This document shows positions 36,222 through 45,087 of a DNA stretch of 64,000 nt, one piece after another; the first letter of the stretch is position 1, and every line of letters starts with the position of its first letter. A model generated the notes under the pieces. It was given only the letters and a program-made list of their open reading frames with translations. It was not told the DNA's origin and searched no databases. Made by a program: the position numbers and the translations under genes. The stretch comes from an uncultured Prevotellaceae bacterium (lineage in GTDB: Bacteria > Bacteroidota > Bacteroidia > Bacteroidales > Bacteroidaceae): positions 105,738 to 169,737 of the forward strand of contig CACXPX010000001.1 of assembly GCA_902769705.1 (NCBI GenBank), given 5' to 3'.

Positions 36222-36252
36222 CAAAAGTACAAAAAAAGAAAATACCAACAAA
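36222..36252 (-). promoter_or_regulatory. Promoter of the cohesin-like exported protein gene
   Basis: On the minus strand: TTTG at 36252-36249, a 19-bp spacer, TACTTTTG at 36229-36222. The leader of about 70 nt contains an inverted repeat around ATATACTGTAAGTATAT. Confidence 0.8.
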
Positions 36253-36280
36253 GAAAAAGTGTAACTTTTTTCTTTTAAAG

Positions 36281-36461
36281 GTCAAGAATTATCGAATTAT
36301 AGAATTTTTATTTACATTTTAGTTGTTTTAAAGCTCAAGAGTTTGAGAGATTTGTCGAAGACGCACTGACCATATGGGAAGTAATTCAAGAATAATAATT
36401 ATTATCTCATTAAGATTGACTAACTACTATAGATTAATTCTCTAATTCATAAATTCTTGAC
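36281..36461. repeat. Element bounded by GTCAAGAATT inverted ends, copy 1
   Basis: A 181-bp AT-rich segment starts GTCAAGAATT and ends AATTCTTGAC. Both ends continue inward with GAATT every 8 bp. No coding sequence is inside. Two shorter relatives lie at 37360 and 37881. It fills most of the 332-bp gap between the yjbQ and cohesin-like genes; the rest of the gap is the promoter and leader at 36146-36252. Confidence 0.75.
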
Positions 36462-36477
36462 AATAATAATACTTGTT

Positions 36478-36891
36478 TCATTCACCCCAAACAGTAGCTA
36501 CGATTCGTCGCGCTCCGCCATGATTGCGGAACTCGCAGAGGTAGATGCCCTGCCATGTGCCCAAGTTAAGATGGCCGCGCGAGATGGGGATGTTGATGCT
36601 GACACCGCAGATGGTGCTTTTGGCGTGTGCAGGCATGTCGTCGGCTCCTTCGAAGGTGTGAACATAATAGGGGGCGTTCTCGGGAACCAACCGATTGAAG
36701 ATGTTGGCAAGGTCGGTCCTCACATCGGGATCGGCATTCTCATTGATGGCCAGGGCACAGCTGGTATGCTTCACAAAGAGGTTCAGCATTCCCGTTTGCG
36801 GGAGTTCTGACAGTTGTCGACAGATCTCTGAGGTCACAAGGTGGCAACCCCTGCTTTTGGGAGAGAGGGCGAATTCCGTTTGTCTAATCAT
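36478..36891 (-). CDS. yjbQ: YjbQ/UPF0047 family protein
   Basis: The 137-residue protein matches the YjbQ family (also named secondary thiamine-phosphate synthase enzyme). Conserved pieces are visible: LFVKHTSCALAINENADPDV, the AKSTICGVSINIPISRGHLNLGTWQGIYLCEFR core and the end GGARRIVATVWGE. Members form small beta-barrel trimers and some have weak thiamine-phosphate synthase activity; the true role is unclear. It lies 17 bp after bcp on the same strand, so the two are probably co-transcribed. Confidence 0.93.
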   Translation of the reverse strand: MIRQTEFALSPKSRGCHLVTSEICRQLSELPQTGMLNLFVKHTSCALAINENADPDVRTDLANIFNRLVPENAPYYVHTFEGADDMPAHAKSTICGVSINIPISRGHLNLGTWQGIYLCEFRNHGGARRIVATVWGE

Positions 36892-36908
36892 GGACTGTAG
36901 TGTTCGTC

Positions 36909-37358
36909 TTATCCTAATATCTGCTCAGCGTGCTCCTTCACCTTGATTTGCTTGGGTCCGTAGATTTCAGCCACCCGTCCTTCTTCGTCGATGACAAACG
37001 TGGTGCGCAGGGTTCCCATATAGGTGCGCCCAGCCATCTTCTTTTCACCCCACACGCCGAAAGCTTCCACCAACGTGTGGTCGGTGTCAGCAATGAGAGG
37101 GAAGGGCAGTTGATATTTCTCAATGAACCGTTTGTGGGATTTCTCGTCTTGAACGCTCACGCCCACAACAGCATAGCCTCGCTCGAGCAGTCGCTGATAG
37201 TTATCACGCAGGTTACAAGCTTCGCTGGTACATCCTGGCGTAGAGTCTTTGGGATAGAAATAGAGTACTAATTTCTTTCCCTTGAAGTCGCTGATTTTCA
37301 ACTCGTTGCCGTTTTCATCGCGCCCCAGCAACTCGGGTGCTTTGTCGCCTATGTTCAT
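36909..37358 (-). CDS. bcp: Thioredoxin-dependent peroxiredoxin Bcp
   Basis: The start at 37358 (MNIGDKAPELLGRDENG) gives 149 residues, the normal length. The peroxidatic and resolving cysteines are in STPGCTSEACNLRD, five residues apart, typical of atypical two-cysteine PrxQ/Bcp enzymes. It reduces peroxides in the cytosol using thioredoxin. It heads a two-gene unit with yjbQ. Its upstream region lies inside the AT-rich inverted-end element at 37360-37460, which must also contain its promoter; no canonical one is obvious. Confidence 0.95.
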   Translation of the reverse strand: MNIGDKAPELLGRDENGNELKISDFKGKKLVLYFYPKDSTPGCTSEACNLRDNYQRLLERGYAVVGVSVQDEKSHKRFIEKYQLPFPLIADTDHTLVEAFGVWGEKKMAGRTYMGTLRTTFVIDEEGRVAEIYGPKQIKVKEHAEQILG

Positions 37359-37359
37359 A

Positions 37360-37460
37360 ATCAAGAATTATAGAATTTTAGAATTGTTTTTTACTACCTA
37401 TTAGATTTGTATTTTTTACCAAGAGATTTGTCATTATAGAATAATTCTCAAATTCTTGAT
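37360..37460. repeat. Element bounded by ATCAAGAATT inverted ends, copy 2
   Basis: A 101-bp segment runs from ATCAAGAATT (37360-37369) to AATTCTTGAT (37451-37460), with 8-bp-spaced GAATT units next to each end. It fills the gap between the bcp start and the end of the GxxExxY gene. Confidence 0.75.
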
Positions 37461-37865
37461 TTATCCTATACTAGCTTTTTCTCTGTAATGCCACTCGTTC
37501 GGATACCATTTGTATTCTAGACTTGTAGTCCCAAAGTTCAGGAGCAGGCCAAGTTTGTGATTGCTTACATGGAGATAGTTGATGATTTGGGCTTCGAATT
37601 CTCCGATAATCTCAGACACTGCCTTTATTTCCACACCTATCTTATCCTCAATCAGGAAGTCATAGAAAAAGTCATGCTCCAACTTTATTCCATGATATAC
37701 AAGGCTAATCGACTTTTCTCGTTCATAGTTAATCTTGTTTTCTTTTAAGAGAACCTCAAAAGCGTCTTGGTAAACCTTTTCTTTGAACCCGCAACCCATT
37801 TCGCGATGCAGTTGCATGGCCAATCCAAGAATAACCTTGCTTTCTTCTTGATAGATCAATGCCAT
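37461..37865 (-). CDS. GxxExxY family protein
   Basis: The 134-residue protein matches the GxxExxY family: the name motif is in MGCGFKEKVYQDAF (about 20-33), followed by LEHDFFYDFLIEDKIGVEIKA, which looks like a PD-(D/E)xK nuclease-fold core, and the end KLGLLLNFGTTSLEYKWYPN. The function is unknown; related proteins are often found near mobile or phage genes, though no mobile gene is seen here. It lies between two AT-rich elements with inverted ends and stands apart from its neighbours. Confidence 0.88.
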   Translation of the reverse strand: MALIYQEESKVILGLAMQLHREMGCGFKEKVYQDAFEVLLKENKINYEREKSISLVYHGIKLEHDFFYDFLIEDKIGVEIKAVSEIIGEFEAQIINYLHVSNHKLGLLLNFGTTSLEYKWYPNEWHYREKASIG

Positions 37866-37880
37866 CTCTTATTTGTTTAG

Positions 37881-37995
37881 GTCAAGATATTCATTGTTAT
37901 CAAGAATTAGAGAAATTAAGAATTATTCTTATTTGCTACAATCCAGCTTTTAGTAGTATGATTTTGAAAGATTCTCAAATTCTCTAATTCTTGAC
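37881..37995. repeat. Element bounded by CAAGAATT inverted ends, copy 3
   Basis: GTCAAGATATT at 37881 and ATCAAGAATT at 37899 face AATTCTTGAC at 37986-37995. Inner GAATT units with 8-bp spacing are present on both sides, and the middle is AT-rich without an ORF. It lies between the GxxExxY gene and the end of a dockerin protein gene. Confidence 0.7.
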
Positions 37996-38018
37996 CTTTT
38001 TAAATCAGTTATTCTTGA

Positions 38019-39422
38019 TTAATTATTGTTGAGGATGATATTCACGAGTGCTGTGAGGTCAGGAACTTCTATCTTACCATTGTCATCTAAGTCAGCGGCC
38101 TCGAGGTCGTATTGTGAGCTGTCTTTGCCAAGGATGATGTTCACCATTGCCGTTATGTCTTGAACATCGACTACTCCGTCGCGGTTCACATCGCCCGGCT
38201 TAGTTGGTTCCTCGAATGGTAGCACGAGTTCTGCCGTCCCTGTGTACTCCAACCATGCTTTATTAGCTGGCATTGCCGTTCCTGTTGCCTTCACGAATCC
38301 CAGTTTGCCTGATTCCGTAATGCCGAGAACGTACTTCTGAGGATTGGTGGCGGCGGTGTAATTGTTGGCATTGAAGGAGCCTTTATTAGTTCCGGATGTT
38401 GTGTCGTAGTACATTGCTCCGTCTTGATTGCACAAATATGTACCCTTAAGAAGATTCGTACTTAGATAAGCAGATGAGTTGTCTGTTTTAGGGGTTCCAT
38501 AAGGTATAAGCTGGCAATCGGCTGCAGAATTCGATTTGCATTCTAAAATTACAGGTGTTCCAGCCGGAACAGTTTCACCCGAAGAAGCTATAGCTTCGCC
38601 AATCTCTACAGAGCCGTCATTGCCAATGGCCAATACAGCATAAGCGTTTTCTACTTGTCCGCTCAATTTAAAAGAAAACGGCACGTACAATGTTGTGTAG
38701 AATTTCCCACCAAACTCCACCTCAGGTTGTACATTGAAATGAGTAACAGGCTCAATATACCATTTGGCATTCTGTGCAGTATTTGATTCATTGACATTAA
38801 AGATTCCATTATCGTCAACGAAGTACATATTCGTAAGGGTTTGAGTCTTATTTAACCCCACGCCAGCAACTTTAGTAACTGTTCCTGTCAATGGAATTTT
38901 AGCTGTATATAGCGAGTTGGCTCCATCGCTATAGCTGTTCTCTATAGTGACATACAAATTGCTAAACTCAATAGTGATTTTCTCCGTCTCATACTTTCCT
39001 GTAGTAAGAGCGGTCATACTGACGGATTGTCCAAGAAGGTTGTATTCCTTATTGTTGGTGTTCCCGGGATAGCGTTTATCAGCATATACGATTGTAGCTG
39101 GGTCAATAATATCATTAACCATGTGGATATCTGTCTTAAGAAAAGCTCTGGCACATGATAGGCATCTTGCCACACCATCAGCCTTAAATGTGACATTACC
39201 ACCAAATAATAGACTAAGTGGATTACTAGTATCTACCAAATTGCTACCACCTCCACAAGCTTTGGCAATGATTTCATTATAGTCGAATAGATTATTTGAG
39301 AGTCTGATATAATCTGTGTTATATTGAGCATTTCTGAAACGATAATAGCCCGTGCCATTAAGTTGAGCTTGTGAAGTTATAACTGACACAAGTAATAAGA
39401 TGATTGTGTAAACCTTTTTCAT
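38019..39422 (-). CDS. Exported dockerin-containing protein
   Basis: The start at 39422 (MKKVYTIILLLVSVITSQAQ, a signal peptide) gives 467 residues; an upstream in-frame ATG would add sequence overlapping a terminator hairpin. The N-terminal half is an unrecognised beta-rich region starting LNGTGYYRFRNAQYN. A beta domain around 240-400 resembles one in other Prevotella surface proteins (KFYTTLYVPFSFKLSG). The C-terminus is a type I dockerin: GDVNRDGVVDVQDITAMVNI and AADLDDNGKIEVPDLTALVN, two calcium-loop repeats. It lies after the larger dockerin gene, with a terminator between them. Confidence 0.85.
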   Translation of the reverse strand: MKKVYTIILLLVSVITSQAQLNGTGYYRFRNAQYNTDYIRLSNNLFDYNEIIAKACGGGSNLVDTSNPLSLLFGGNVTFKADGVARCLSCARAFLKTDIHMVNDIIDPATIVYADKRYPGNTNNKEYNLLGQSVSMTALTTGKYETEKITIEFSNLYVTIENSYSDGANSLYTAKIPLTGTVTKVAGVGLNKTQTLTNMYFVDDNGIFNVNESNTAQNAKWYIEPVTHFNVQPEVEFGGKFYTTLYVPFSFKLSGQVENAYAVLAIGNDGSVEIGEAIASSGETVPAGTPVILECKSNSAADCQLIPYGTPKTDNSSAYLSTNLLKGTYLCNQDGAMYYDTTSGTNKGSFNANNYTAATNPQKYVLGITESGKLGFVKATGTAMPANKAWLEYTGTAELVLPFEEPTKPGDVNRDGVVDVQDITAMVNIILGKDSSQYDLEAADLDDNGKIEVPDLTALVNIILNNN

Positions 39423-39448
39423 AGTTCCTTGTTCATATAAAGATAAAA

Positions 39449-39484
39449 CTCCCCCTTGCACACGCGTAGGGTAACAAGGGGGAG
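39449..39484 (-). terminator. Terminator between the two dockerin protein genes
   Basis: CTCCCCCTTG (39449-39458) pairs with CAAGGGGGAG (39475-39484) around a 16-nt loop. On the minus strand it is followed by TTTTATCTTTA, so it ends or attenuates the upstream 1628-residue protein transcript 26 bp before the next start codon. Confidence 0.8.
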
Positions 39485-39495
39485 CATATAAATGA

Positions 39496-42400
39496 TTAGT
39501 TATTGTTTAAATTGTTTAAGATGATACCCACTAATAAAGTAATGTCTGGGACAGATATTAGATTATCACCATTGGCGTTAGCGGCATCGAAGTCATAGTA
39601 GACAGCATCTCTTGGGTATATAAGATTTCCTAAGATGATATCCACGACAGCTGTCACATCAGCAATTGAAATTTTACCGTCACGGTTTACGTCACCTCTC
39701 AAAGACAGCAGGATAGGATTGTAATCCTCACTGAACATAAATGCCTCATTGCCAACCAAGTTGCTGTCATAGTTCGAATAGAAACCTATTCCATCTTCGC
39801 CATTTGCCAACACCTTTATTTTGCCATTCATGAAATCCTCCTTGAAGTCTCCCTCCTCGGTGGGGACGGGGAGACCAAAGAAGTACTTGTTATTTACAGT
39901 GCCAGCATTCAAGCGCTTCAAGTGCTCATATTTTTCGCCGAGAGAACTGCTCAGTTTTGTAAGCAGAGCAAAGATGGTTTCCAACTGAGGGGTATTCATC
40001 TCATATTTATTTATCAGCCAATCGTTACCATAAAGAACACCTTCCGGTGCACTGGCGTCGTCCTTCACAAGAGTAAGCTCTGCGCTCTCAACATCTTGGC
40101 CAATCAGTAAAACTTGTGTCTGGGCAGGAATTGTACCCTTTAACATTGTCTTCTCAACAGTATTAAAATCTTTATTGATACCAGTAATTTTGTATGCCTT
40201 TACTGTTTCGGGTAAGGTGTAAGCAAAGTCTGTATATAATGTTGCGTAGTTCTCACTATAAGATGCTGTTTGTCCTTGCGTTGTCAAAACGATATTCTTC
40301 TCATTCTTTATGTTCAACTTAGCAATAAACTTATCGCAAGGAGTCATGGTCCAAATAGCATTAGCATCATTATTCAATATTTGGGTATTACCCTCGCTGA
40401 CAAAGTCAACACCTGATTCACTAGGAACTATGTAATACTTGAAGTTTGGTCGGATATTTTCCACTTTGTTCAGATATTTGCCATAATCACCGAGTTCTGA
40501 GAAGTTTTCACCAACGTAGTTCTTCACTTTGTCCCAGTAAATCATCATGGTCTCATGAGCGAAGTTCCAAACATTGGTCTCACTTGAGAGCACTTCTTCA
40601 TAGAACTTTGTTTGGTTCTCTTCGGGATTTGTCAGAGTACCGCCCATTGCAACCCAAATGTCGTGAATGTTGAACATATCCACAAGGCTATATCCTCGTC
40701 CCATTTTATCTGCAATTTTTTGAAGGATATCCTTAACAAACGATTCCAAGTTTGGAAGTCTGCTGTCTATCAGTTCCTTGTTTTCAGCATAGAAGTCCAC
40801 AACAGGTTTCATGCTTGGCGTGCGGCCAAATATACGATAGCCGTCCCCAACCTTTTCGAGATACAAATGATAGTCAAACTCCTTATTGAATTTGTCAACA
40901 AGTAAATCAGCTCCTTGTTGGCCTATAACATCGTTTGCACCGAGCCTTTGTACAAGTGCTGTTGCCAATTCTGGCACGTAATTCATAGCCTTTTCAGCAT
41001 AGCTGGGAATGTCGATGCCTTGTGAGCGGAGCTCTACCAGCTGGCCCTTGTCATTCGTTTCCACGCTGATGACAGTACCGGGTTGGCCTTCTGGGTCGCC
41101 AACCAAAGTAACAGTCTTGCGGCCTGCCACATTTACATACTTATCTTCGCTGGTCTTAATATTATAATAACCAGTTTCTACAGTAGAACCTGTCATAACA
41201 GGAACGATGGTGAACGTCTTGCTCACCTCATCGCTCTTTACGCCCTTTAGCATGGCATAAGCCGTAACTGTAGTGGTGGAGCTGATGGTAAGAGGCTGAG
41301 CGTACTTCGAGAAGTTCTCTCCGTCAGTTGAGTAATAAATCTCAGCACCATCCTGTGCGTACATGGGCACAGTCAACTGGCTTTCATATTTACCGCTATC
41401 GTGGAAGATGATAGGAGCTGCAAGCTCTACAGGAACAACTGGCTTGAGGGTACTTGTTCCGTAGCCATTGCTTTCCCATTCATAACCTTCGGGAGCAGCC
41501 TGCTCGAATCCGTCGGCCTTGGTGATGGTGCATTGGTCCGCACCTTGTTCCATGACGATGACGCCTGAATGTGTGCCTGAGGTGAGAGTGAGTGTTGGAG
41601 CGGTTCCTTCACCATAGAAGCTTACCTCGATGCCACCTGTGATGACACTGTTGCCAGTCACCTCCACGCTGTTGCTGGTGTAGCCACCCCAACCGGTGCA
41701 AGTATCAAAGGCTGTGCCATTTTCCTTGGCGACAATGGTAGTATTGTTGATGGTCGTACCACCGTTGTTGGTGGAAAGGACGTATCCGATGTTGTTCGTT
41801 CCTTGAGTGGCGTCGAGAACCATGTTGTCGAGCGTGAGGTTCGCATAGTTCTGAATAATCATCTGAACATCGGCGTTGTCACCTACGATGGCGCCGTCCT
41901 TGAACGTGATGGTATTGCCCTTGTTCAATTGGAAAGCCTGCGTTTGCGAGCCCGTCGATCCAGCCAAAGTCGGCCCCGTGATTGTATATGTGAAGTCGTC
42001 GAAGTCGACCGTCAGTCCGTTGGCAAACTTGCCTACTGCCACAGAGATGCCGTTTCCAGCGCAGCTCTTGAGCAGCGTGATGGTTGCGCCGTCCTCAGCC
42101 TCGGCGAATGCAGCCTCGAGGGTCTCAAACTTTTGTGTTCCGATTTGAGCGACGTAGTCACACGGAGCGAGTGTGCTGGTGTTGTTGTTACCGGCTACCC
42201 ACTTGTAGCCTTCGGGAGCAACCTGCTCGAAAGCGTCACTCTTGGTGATGGTTGCCAATTCAGCGCCCGATCCCATGACGATGGAACCCGTATGTGTGCC
42301 GGAGTTGAGCAAGAGGCAGAATCCTTCGCCAGCGCTGTTGTTCGATGCGGACACCTCGATGTTGCCGTTGATCACGCTCTCGCCCTTCACCTCCACGCTG

Positions 42401-44382
42401 ACGGAGGGATAGCTGTCGTATCTGCATACGTCGAATGCCACGCCTCCTCCGGTGTTGACATTGATGGTCGTGTTGTCGATGATGATGTTGCCGTTGTTGT
42501 TCGACAGCGTATAGCCTGATTTGTAGTTGTCGTTCGCCAGGGTGAGCGTCATACCCTCAAGTGTCAAGTCGCTGTAGTTCTGCACCAGGAACAAAGCCTT
42601 CTCGGAGTAGATGGTACCGTTCTTGAACGTGATCTTGTTGTCCTTGAGGAGCTGGAAGGCCTGGGTCTCTGTTCCGGTGGAGCCGACCGTCGTTCCGTCC
42701 ATGGTGTAGGTGAACCCGCCGAAGTCGACCGTCAGTCCTTCAGTGAACTTGCCCTGGGGGGCGATGATGCCGTTTCCAGCGCAGCTCTTGAGCAGCGTGA
42801 TAGTTGCGCCGTCCTCAGCCTCGGCGAATGCAGCCTCGAGGGTCTCGAACTTTTGTGTTCCGATTTGAGCAACAGGGGGTAATACTGTTGTGCAGTAAGC
42901 GGAGTATGTAGCGGGGATACCATAAGTAACTGAGATTGATTTGAATTGAAGAGCATCACTTGCAGTTAAAGTAAACTGATAAAAAAGGGTTCCATTAAGA
43001 GATGCTGTGAGTTCTACATCAGAAGTGTTTGCACTTACTGCCATTGTTCCCACTTCTGTCTCGCCATCTTTTAGGGTAAAAGATCTATCTTTAGTTGTAC
43101 TTCCGTTAGTAACAACTATTTTTACTTCTGTAATCCGTTCATTATACAAAGGTGAAGTCAAGTAAGGACTCTTTGAATTATCAGCTTTCGTTAAACCATA
43201 ACGGAAGACGTTATTATTATCCTTTTGCCCAGAAATAACGCCACCCCACGAGTTTCCTTTATCATCAGTGATAGTTTTTTCTGAGTAACCATTCCAACTG
43301 TCATTGGCGGTCAAAGTTGCAGAGGAAAGGGAGTTTGCTCCCTGTTGGAAAGCATATACAGCAAAATAAACAATGTCCTCTGTGCCCATAGTAGCAGAAG
43401 AGACTATAGTAGGCTTTTCATCGGTATTGCCAGCGATGGCAGTTGTTGTCCATCCTACGAAAGTTTTGCCTTCGATGTCGGCAGGGCTAGCGGGGAATGT
43501 GACAGCTGTTCCTTCCTCAAAATCGGCAGTAGATGTTGTGCCATTAATAGAGAACGTTGCGGTATGAGAAGGATTGTTGACCGTAATGTTAACAGTCATG
43601 CTTGCAGTTTCGCCGGCCTTGTAGTTCTTGTCAGAAACGGGTATATTTAGCTTAGCGGTGATAGTCGCTATACCTTTGCCGACAGCAGTAATAACACCAT
43701 TTTCATCAACCGTAGCAACACTTTCTTTGTCAGAAGAATAAGTGTAAGTTGCTGTCCAACTAGATTGATCATTAGTAATGTTGGTTGTCGTGGTTTCGTT
43801 TTTGATAAGAGTAGTACTAGTTGCTGAAAAACTTGTCAAGTTGACAGGGGTGCGATTATCTTCTATTTTTTTATAAAGAGTTAAATCTCCATTTGTGGCT
43901 TTGGCATAGCAAGCAAAACCATAAACACCATTATTTTGGAGATAGCAATTTATATTTTTAGATTGATTATACTTATTTACAAACTCATACACCTCATTTC
44001 CATTTATAGTCCAAAGTGATTTGTCATCAGTTCCGTTTTCTACCATAGCAGCTTGGTTCTTTGTGCCAGTTGAAGCTGCATATTTGTTTACGTCTGCATT
44101 ATACAAAGTCCAATAAGAACCACTTATAGCTATGTGCCAAACAATAGTTGCATCAGTTGTAGTAATAACATCATTTACAGGGGTGATTTCAGAATAAGTC
44201 AATCTATTAGAAGAAATAGTATTCTTTATTACCTTACCTTTGAAATAAATAATGTAATCTCCTTCAGTGATTGTCCCAGAATACTTTTGGAAAGTGCCTC
44301 CCCACGCTGTTCCTAGGCCGCAGAGAATGAGTGCAACGAGCATGAGCGCTCGCAAATGAGTTTTTTGCAATAGATTTTTCAT
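39496..44382 (-). CDS. Large exported multidomain protein with dockerin
   Basis: The 1628-residue protein begins with a signal peptide (MKNLLQKTHLRALMLVALIL). In order: a beta domain (about 30-170), a BIG2/Ig-like domain (about 180-275, ESVATVDENGVITAVGKGIA), a Listeria-Bacteroides-type repeat (FEEGTAVTFPA), two tandem 240-residue right-handed beta-helix units each starting VAQIGTQKFETLEAAFAEAE, a chitobiase-type beta domain (AEIYYSTDGENFSKY), a long unrecognised region (about 1090-1560), and a type I dockerin with GDVNRDGKISIADVTAVVDI and NANGDNLISVPDITLLVGII. A surface or complex-associated role is likely. No catalytic site was recognised. The TATTTTTG at 44527-44520 may be the -7 element. 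Confidence 0.85.
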   Translation of the reverse strand: MKNLLQKTHLRALMLVALILCGLGTAWGGTFQKYSGTITEGDYIIYFKGKVIKNTISSNRLTYSEITPVNDVITTTDATIVWHIAISGSYWTLYNADVNKYAASTGTKNQAAMVENGTDDKSLWTINGNEVYEFVNKYNQSKNINCYLQNNGVYGFACYAKATNGDLTLYKKIEDNRTPVNLTSFSATSTTLIKNETTTTNITNDQSSWTATYTYSSDKESVATVDENGVITAVGKGIATITAKLNIPVSDKNYKAGETASMTVNITVNNPSHTATFSINGTTSTADFEEGTAVTFPASPADIEGKTFVGWTTTAIAGNTDEKPTIVSSATMGTEDIVYFAVYAFQQGANSLSSATLTANDSWNGYSEKTITDDKGNSWGGVISGQKDNNNVFRYGLTKADNSKSPYLTSPLYNERITEVKIVVTNGSTTKDRSFTLKDGETEVGTMAVSANTSDVELTASLNGTLFYQFTLTASDALQFKSISVTYGIPATYSAYCTTVLPPVAQIGTQKFETLEAAFAEAEDGATITLLKSCAGNGIIAPQGKFTEGLTVDFGGFTYTMDGTTVGSTGTETQAFQLLKDNKITFKNGTIYSEKALFLVQNYSDLTLEGMTLTLANDNYKSGYTLSNNNGNIIIDNTTINVNTGGGVAFDVCRYDSYPSVSVEVKGESVINGNIEVSASNNSAGEGFCLLLNSGTHTGSIVMGSGAELATITKSDAFEQVAPEGYKWVAGNNNTSTLAPCDYVAQIGTQKFETLEAAFAEAEDGATITLLKSCAGNGISVAVGKFANGLTVDFDDFTYTITGPTLAGSTGSQTQAFQLNKGNTITFKDGAIVGDNADVQMIIQNYANLTLDNMVLDATQGTNNIGYVLSTNNGGTTINNTTIVAKENGTAFDTCTGWGGYTSNSVEVTGNSVITGGIEVSFYGEGTAPTLTLTSGTHSGVIVMEQGADQCTITKADGFEQAAPEGYEWESNGYGTSTLKPVVPVELAAPIIFHDSGKYESQLTVPMYAQDGAEIYYSTDGENFSKYAQPLTISSTTTVTAYAMLKGVKSDEVSKTFTIVPVMTGSTVETGYYNIKTSEDKYVNVAGRKTVTLVGDPEGQPGTVISVETNDKGQLVELRSQGIDIPSYAEKAMNYVPELATALVQRLGANDVIGQQGADLLVDKFNKEFDYHLYLEKVGDGYRIFGRTPSMKPVVDFYAENKELIDSRLPNLESFVKDILQKIADKMGRGYSLVDMFNIHDIWVAMGGTLTNPEENQTKFYEEVLSSETNVWNFAHETMMIYWDKVKNYVGENFSELGDYGKYLNKVENIRPNFKYYIVPSESGVDFVSEGNTQILNNDANAIWTMTPCDKFIAKLNIKNEKNIVLTTQGQTASYSENYATLYTDFAYTLPETVKAYKITGINKDFNTVEKTMLKGTIPAQTQVLLIGQDVESAELTLVKDDASAPEGVLYGNDWLINKYEMNTPQLETIFALLTKLSSSLGEKYEHLKRLNAGTVNNKYFFGLPVPTEEGDFKEDFMNGKIKVLANGEDGIGFYSNYDSNLVGNEAFMFSEDYNPILLSLRGDVNRDGKISIADVTAVVDIILGNLIYPRDAVYYDFDAANANGDNLISVPDITLLVGIILNNLNNN
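41431..42870 (-). repeat. 720-bp tandem internal duplication
   Basis: Two copies of a 720-bp (240-codon) unit. The ends, for example 42049-42150 and 42769-42870, are almost identical at DNA level (about 100 bp with two or three changes at an exact 720-bp offset), while the middles have diverged. They encode the two beta-helix units of the large dockerin protein. Confidence 0.9.
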
Positions 44383-45087
44383 GTTTTTATGTTTTTAATT
44401 TATACTTATATTAATATTAATTAGTTCTATTCCAAATCTTGTTAAGGATTTCAAGTAGATTTATGGATTATATAAAAATATGTATGCATGCGAAATTAAA
44501 TCGCGCGTGTATAACTTTGCAAAAATATAAAAAAAGTATTAGAAACGTGTTTTTTGTCTATGTAAATGTAATTATTTAAGGAAATTTAACCAATCGGGCG
44601 TTCGCGGATAATCGTGTTTCGTTGTAGATGAAAGGATGATTTGGGGGAGTGGGAGAGGGACGGGAATTGGACTGGGGCGAGGGTGAAATTGTTGAGATAA
44701 TTCTGAATTTTAGCCCTTAAAAACGGCCTGTTTTTTGAAGTGGACAAGAAAGTGGTGCGGAAAACGCAAAAAAATGACGATTTTGGAAGTTGTTGATTAT
44801 CAAGCATTTCCGTTTTCTTTACATTTTCGGAGTTGCTGAAAGATGGTATTTTGGGTTGTCACTTGTGGCTTTTGAGAGCGTCAGAGATATGGAGTGAGGC
44901 CGTCAGAAGCCACAAGTGAGCGTGTCAGAAGCCACATCTGACACCCTCAGAAGCCACAAGTGACAATTCCACCAGCTAAAAGTTGGGGTGGAAGAGTGGA
45001 AAAGTTGCTTTTTCCCACTCTATTTCACTCTAGAATGAAAGATAAAGTTGACAAGATTTTGTCAGCTTTTTTCAGAAAAATAAACTG
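44383..45087. other. Gene-free region upstream of the large dockerin protein gene
   Basis: This stretch of 705 bp holds the probable -7 elements TATTTTTG (minus, 44527-44520) and TAACTTTG (plus, 44512-44519), a five-unit 22-bp array (44858-44967) and a small inverted repeat TGACAA...TTGTCA near 45049-45064. A 73-codon minus-strand ORF at 44586-44807 has no gene-like features. Confidence 0.7.
44858..44967. repeat. 22-bp-period palindromic repeat array, five units
   Basis: Units start at 44858, 44880, 44902, 44924 and 44946. Clear cores are GTCAGAAGCCACATCTGAC (arms GTCAGA/TCTGAC) and CTCAGAAGCCACAAGTGAC. The spacing is exact throughout. Confidence 0.9.

Noticed and set aside
37461-37865. GxxExxY gene as cargo of a mobile element
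   Set aside because: The flanking inverted-end elements resemble each other, but there is no transposase or target duplication to support one composite element.
44586-44807. 73-codon minus-strand ORF upstream of the large dockerin gene
   Set aside because: No start signals, no recognisable domain, low-quality composition; likely non-coding AT-rich DNA.
45049-45072. Inverted repeat TGACAA/TTGTCA followed by T-run as terminator
   Set aside because: The T-run is on the plus strand where no gene is being read; the minus-strand version is weak, so it was not called.
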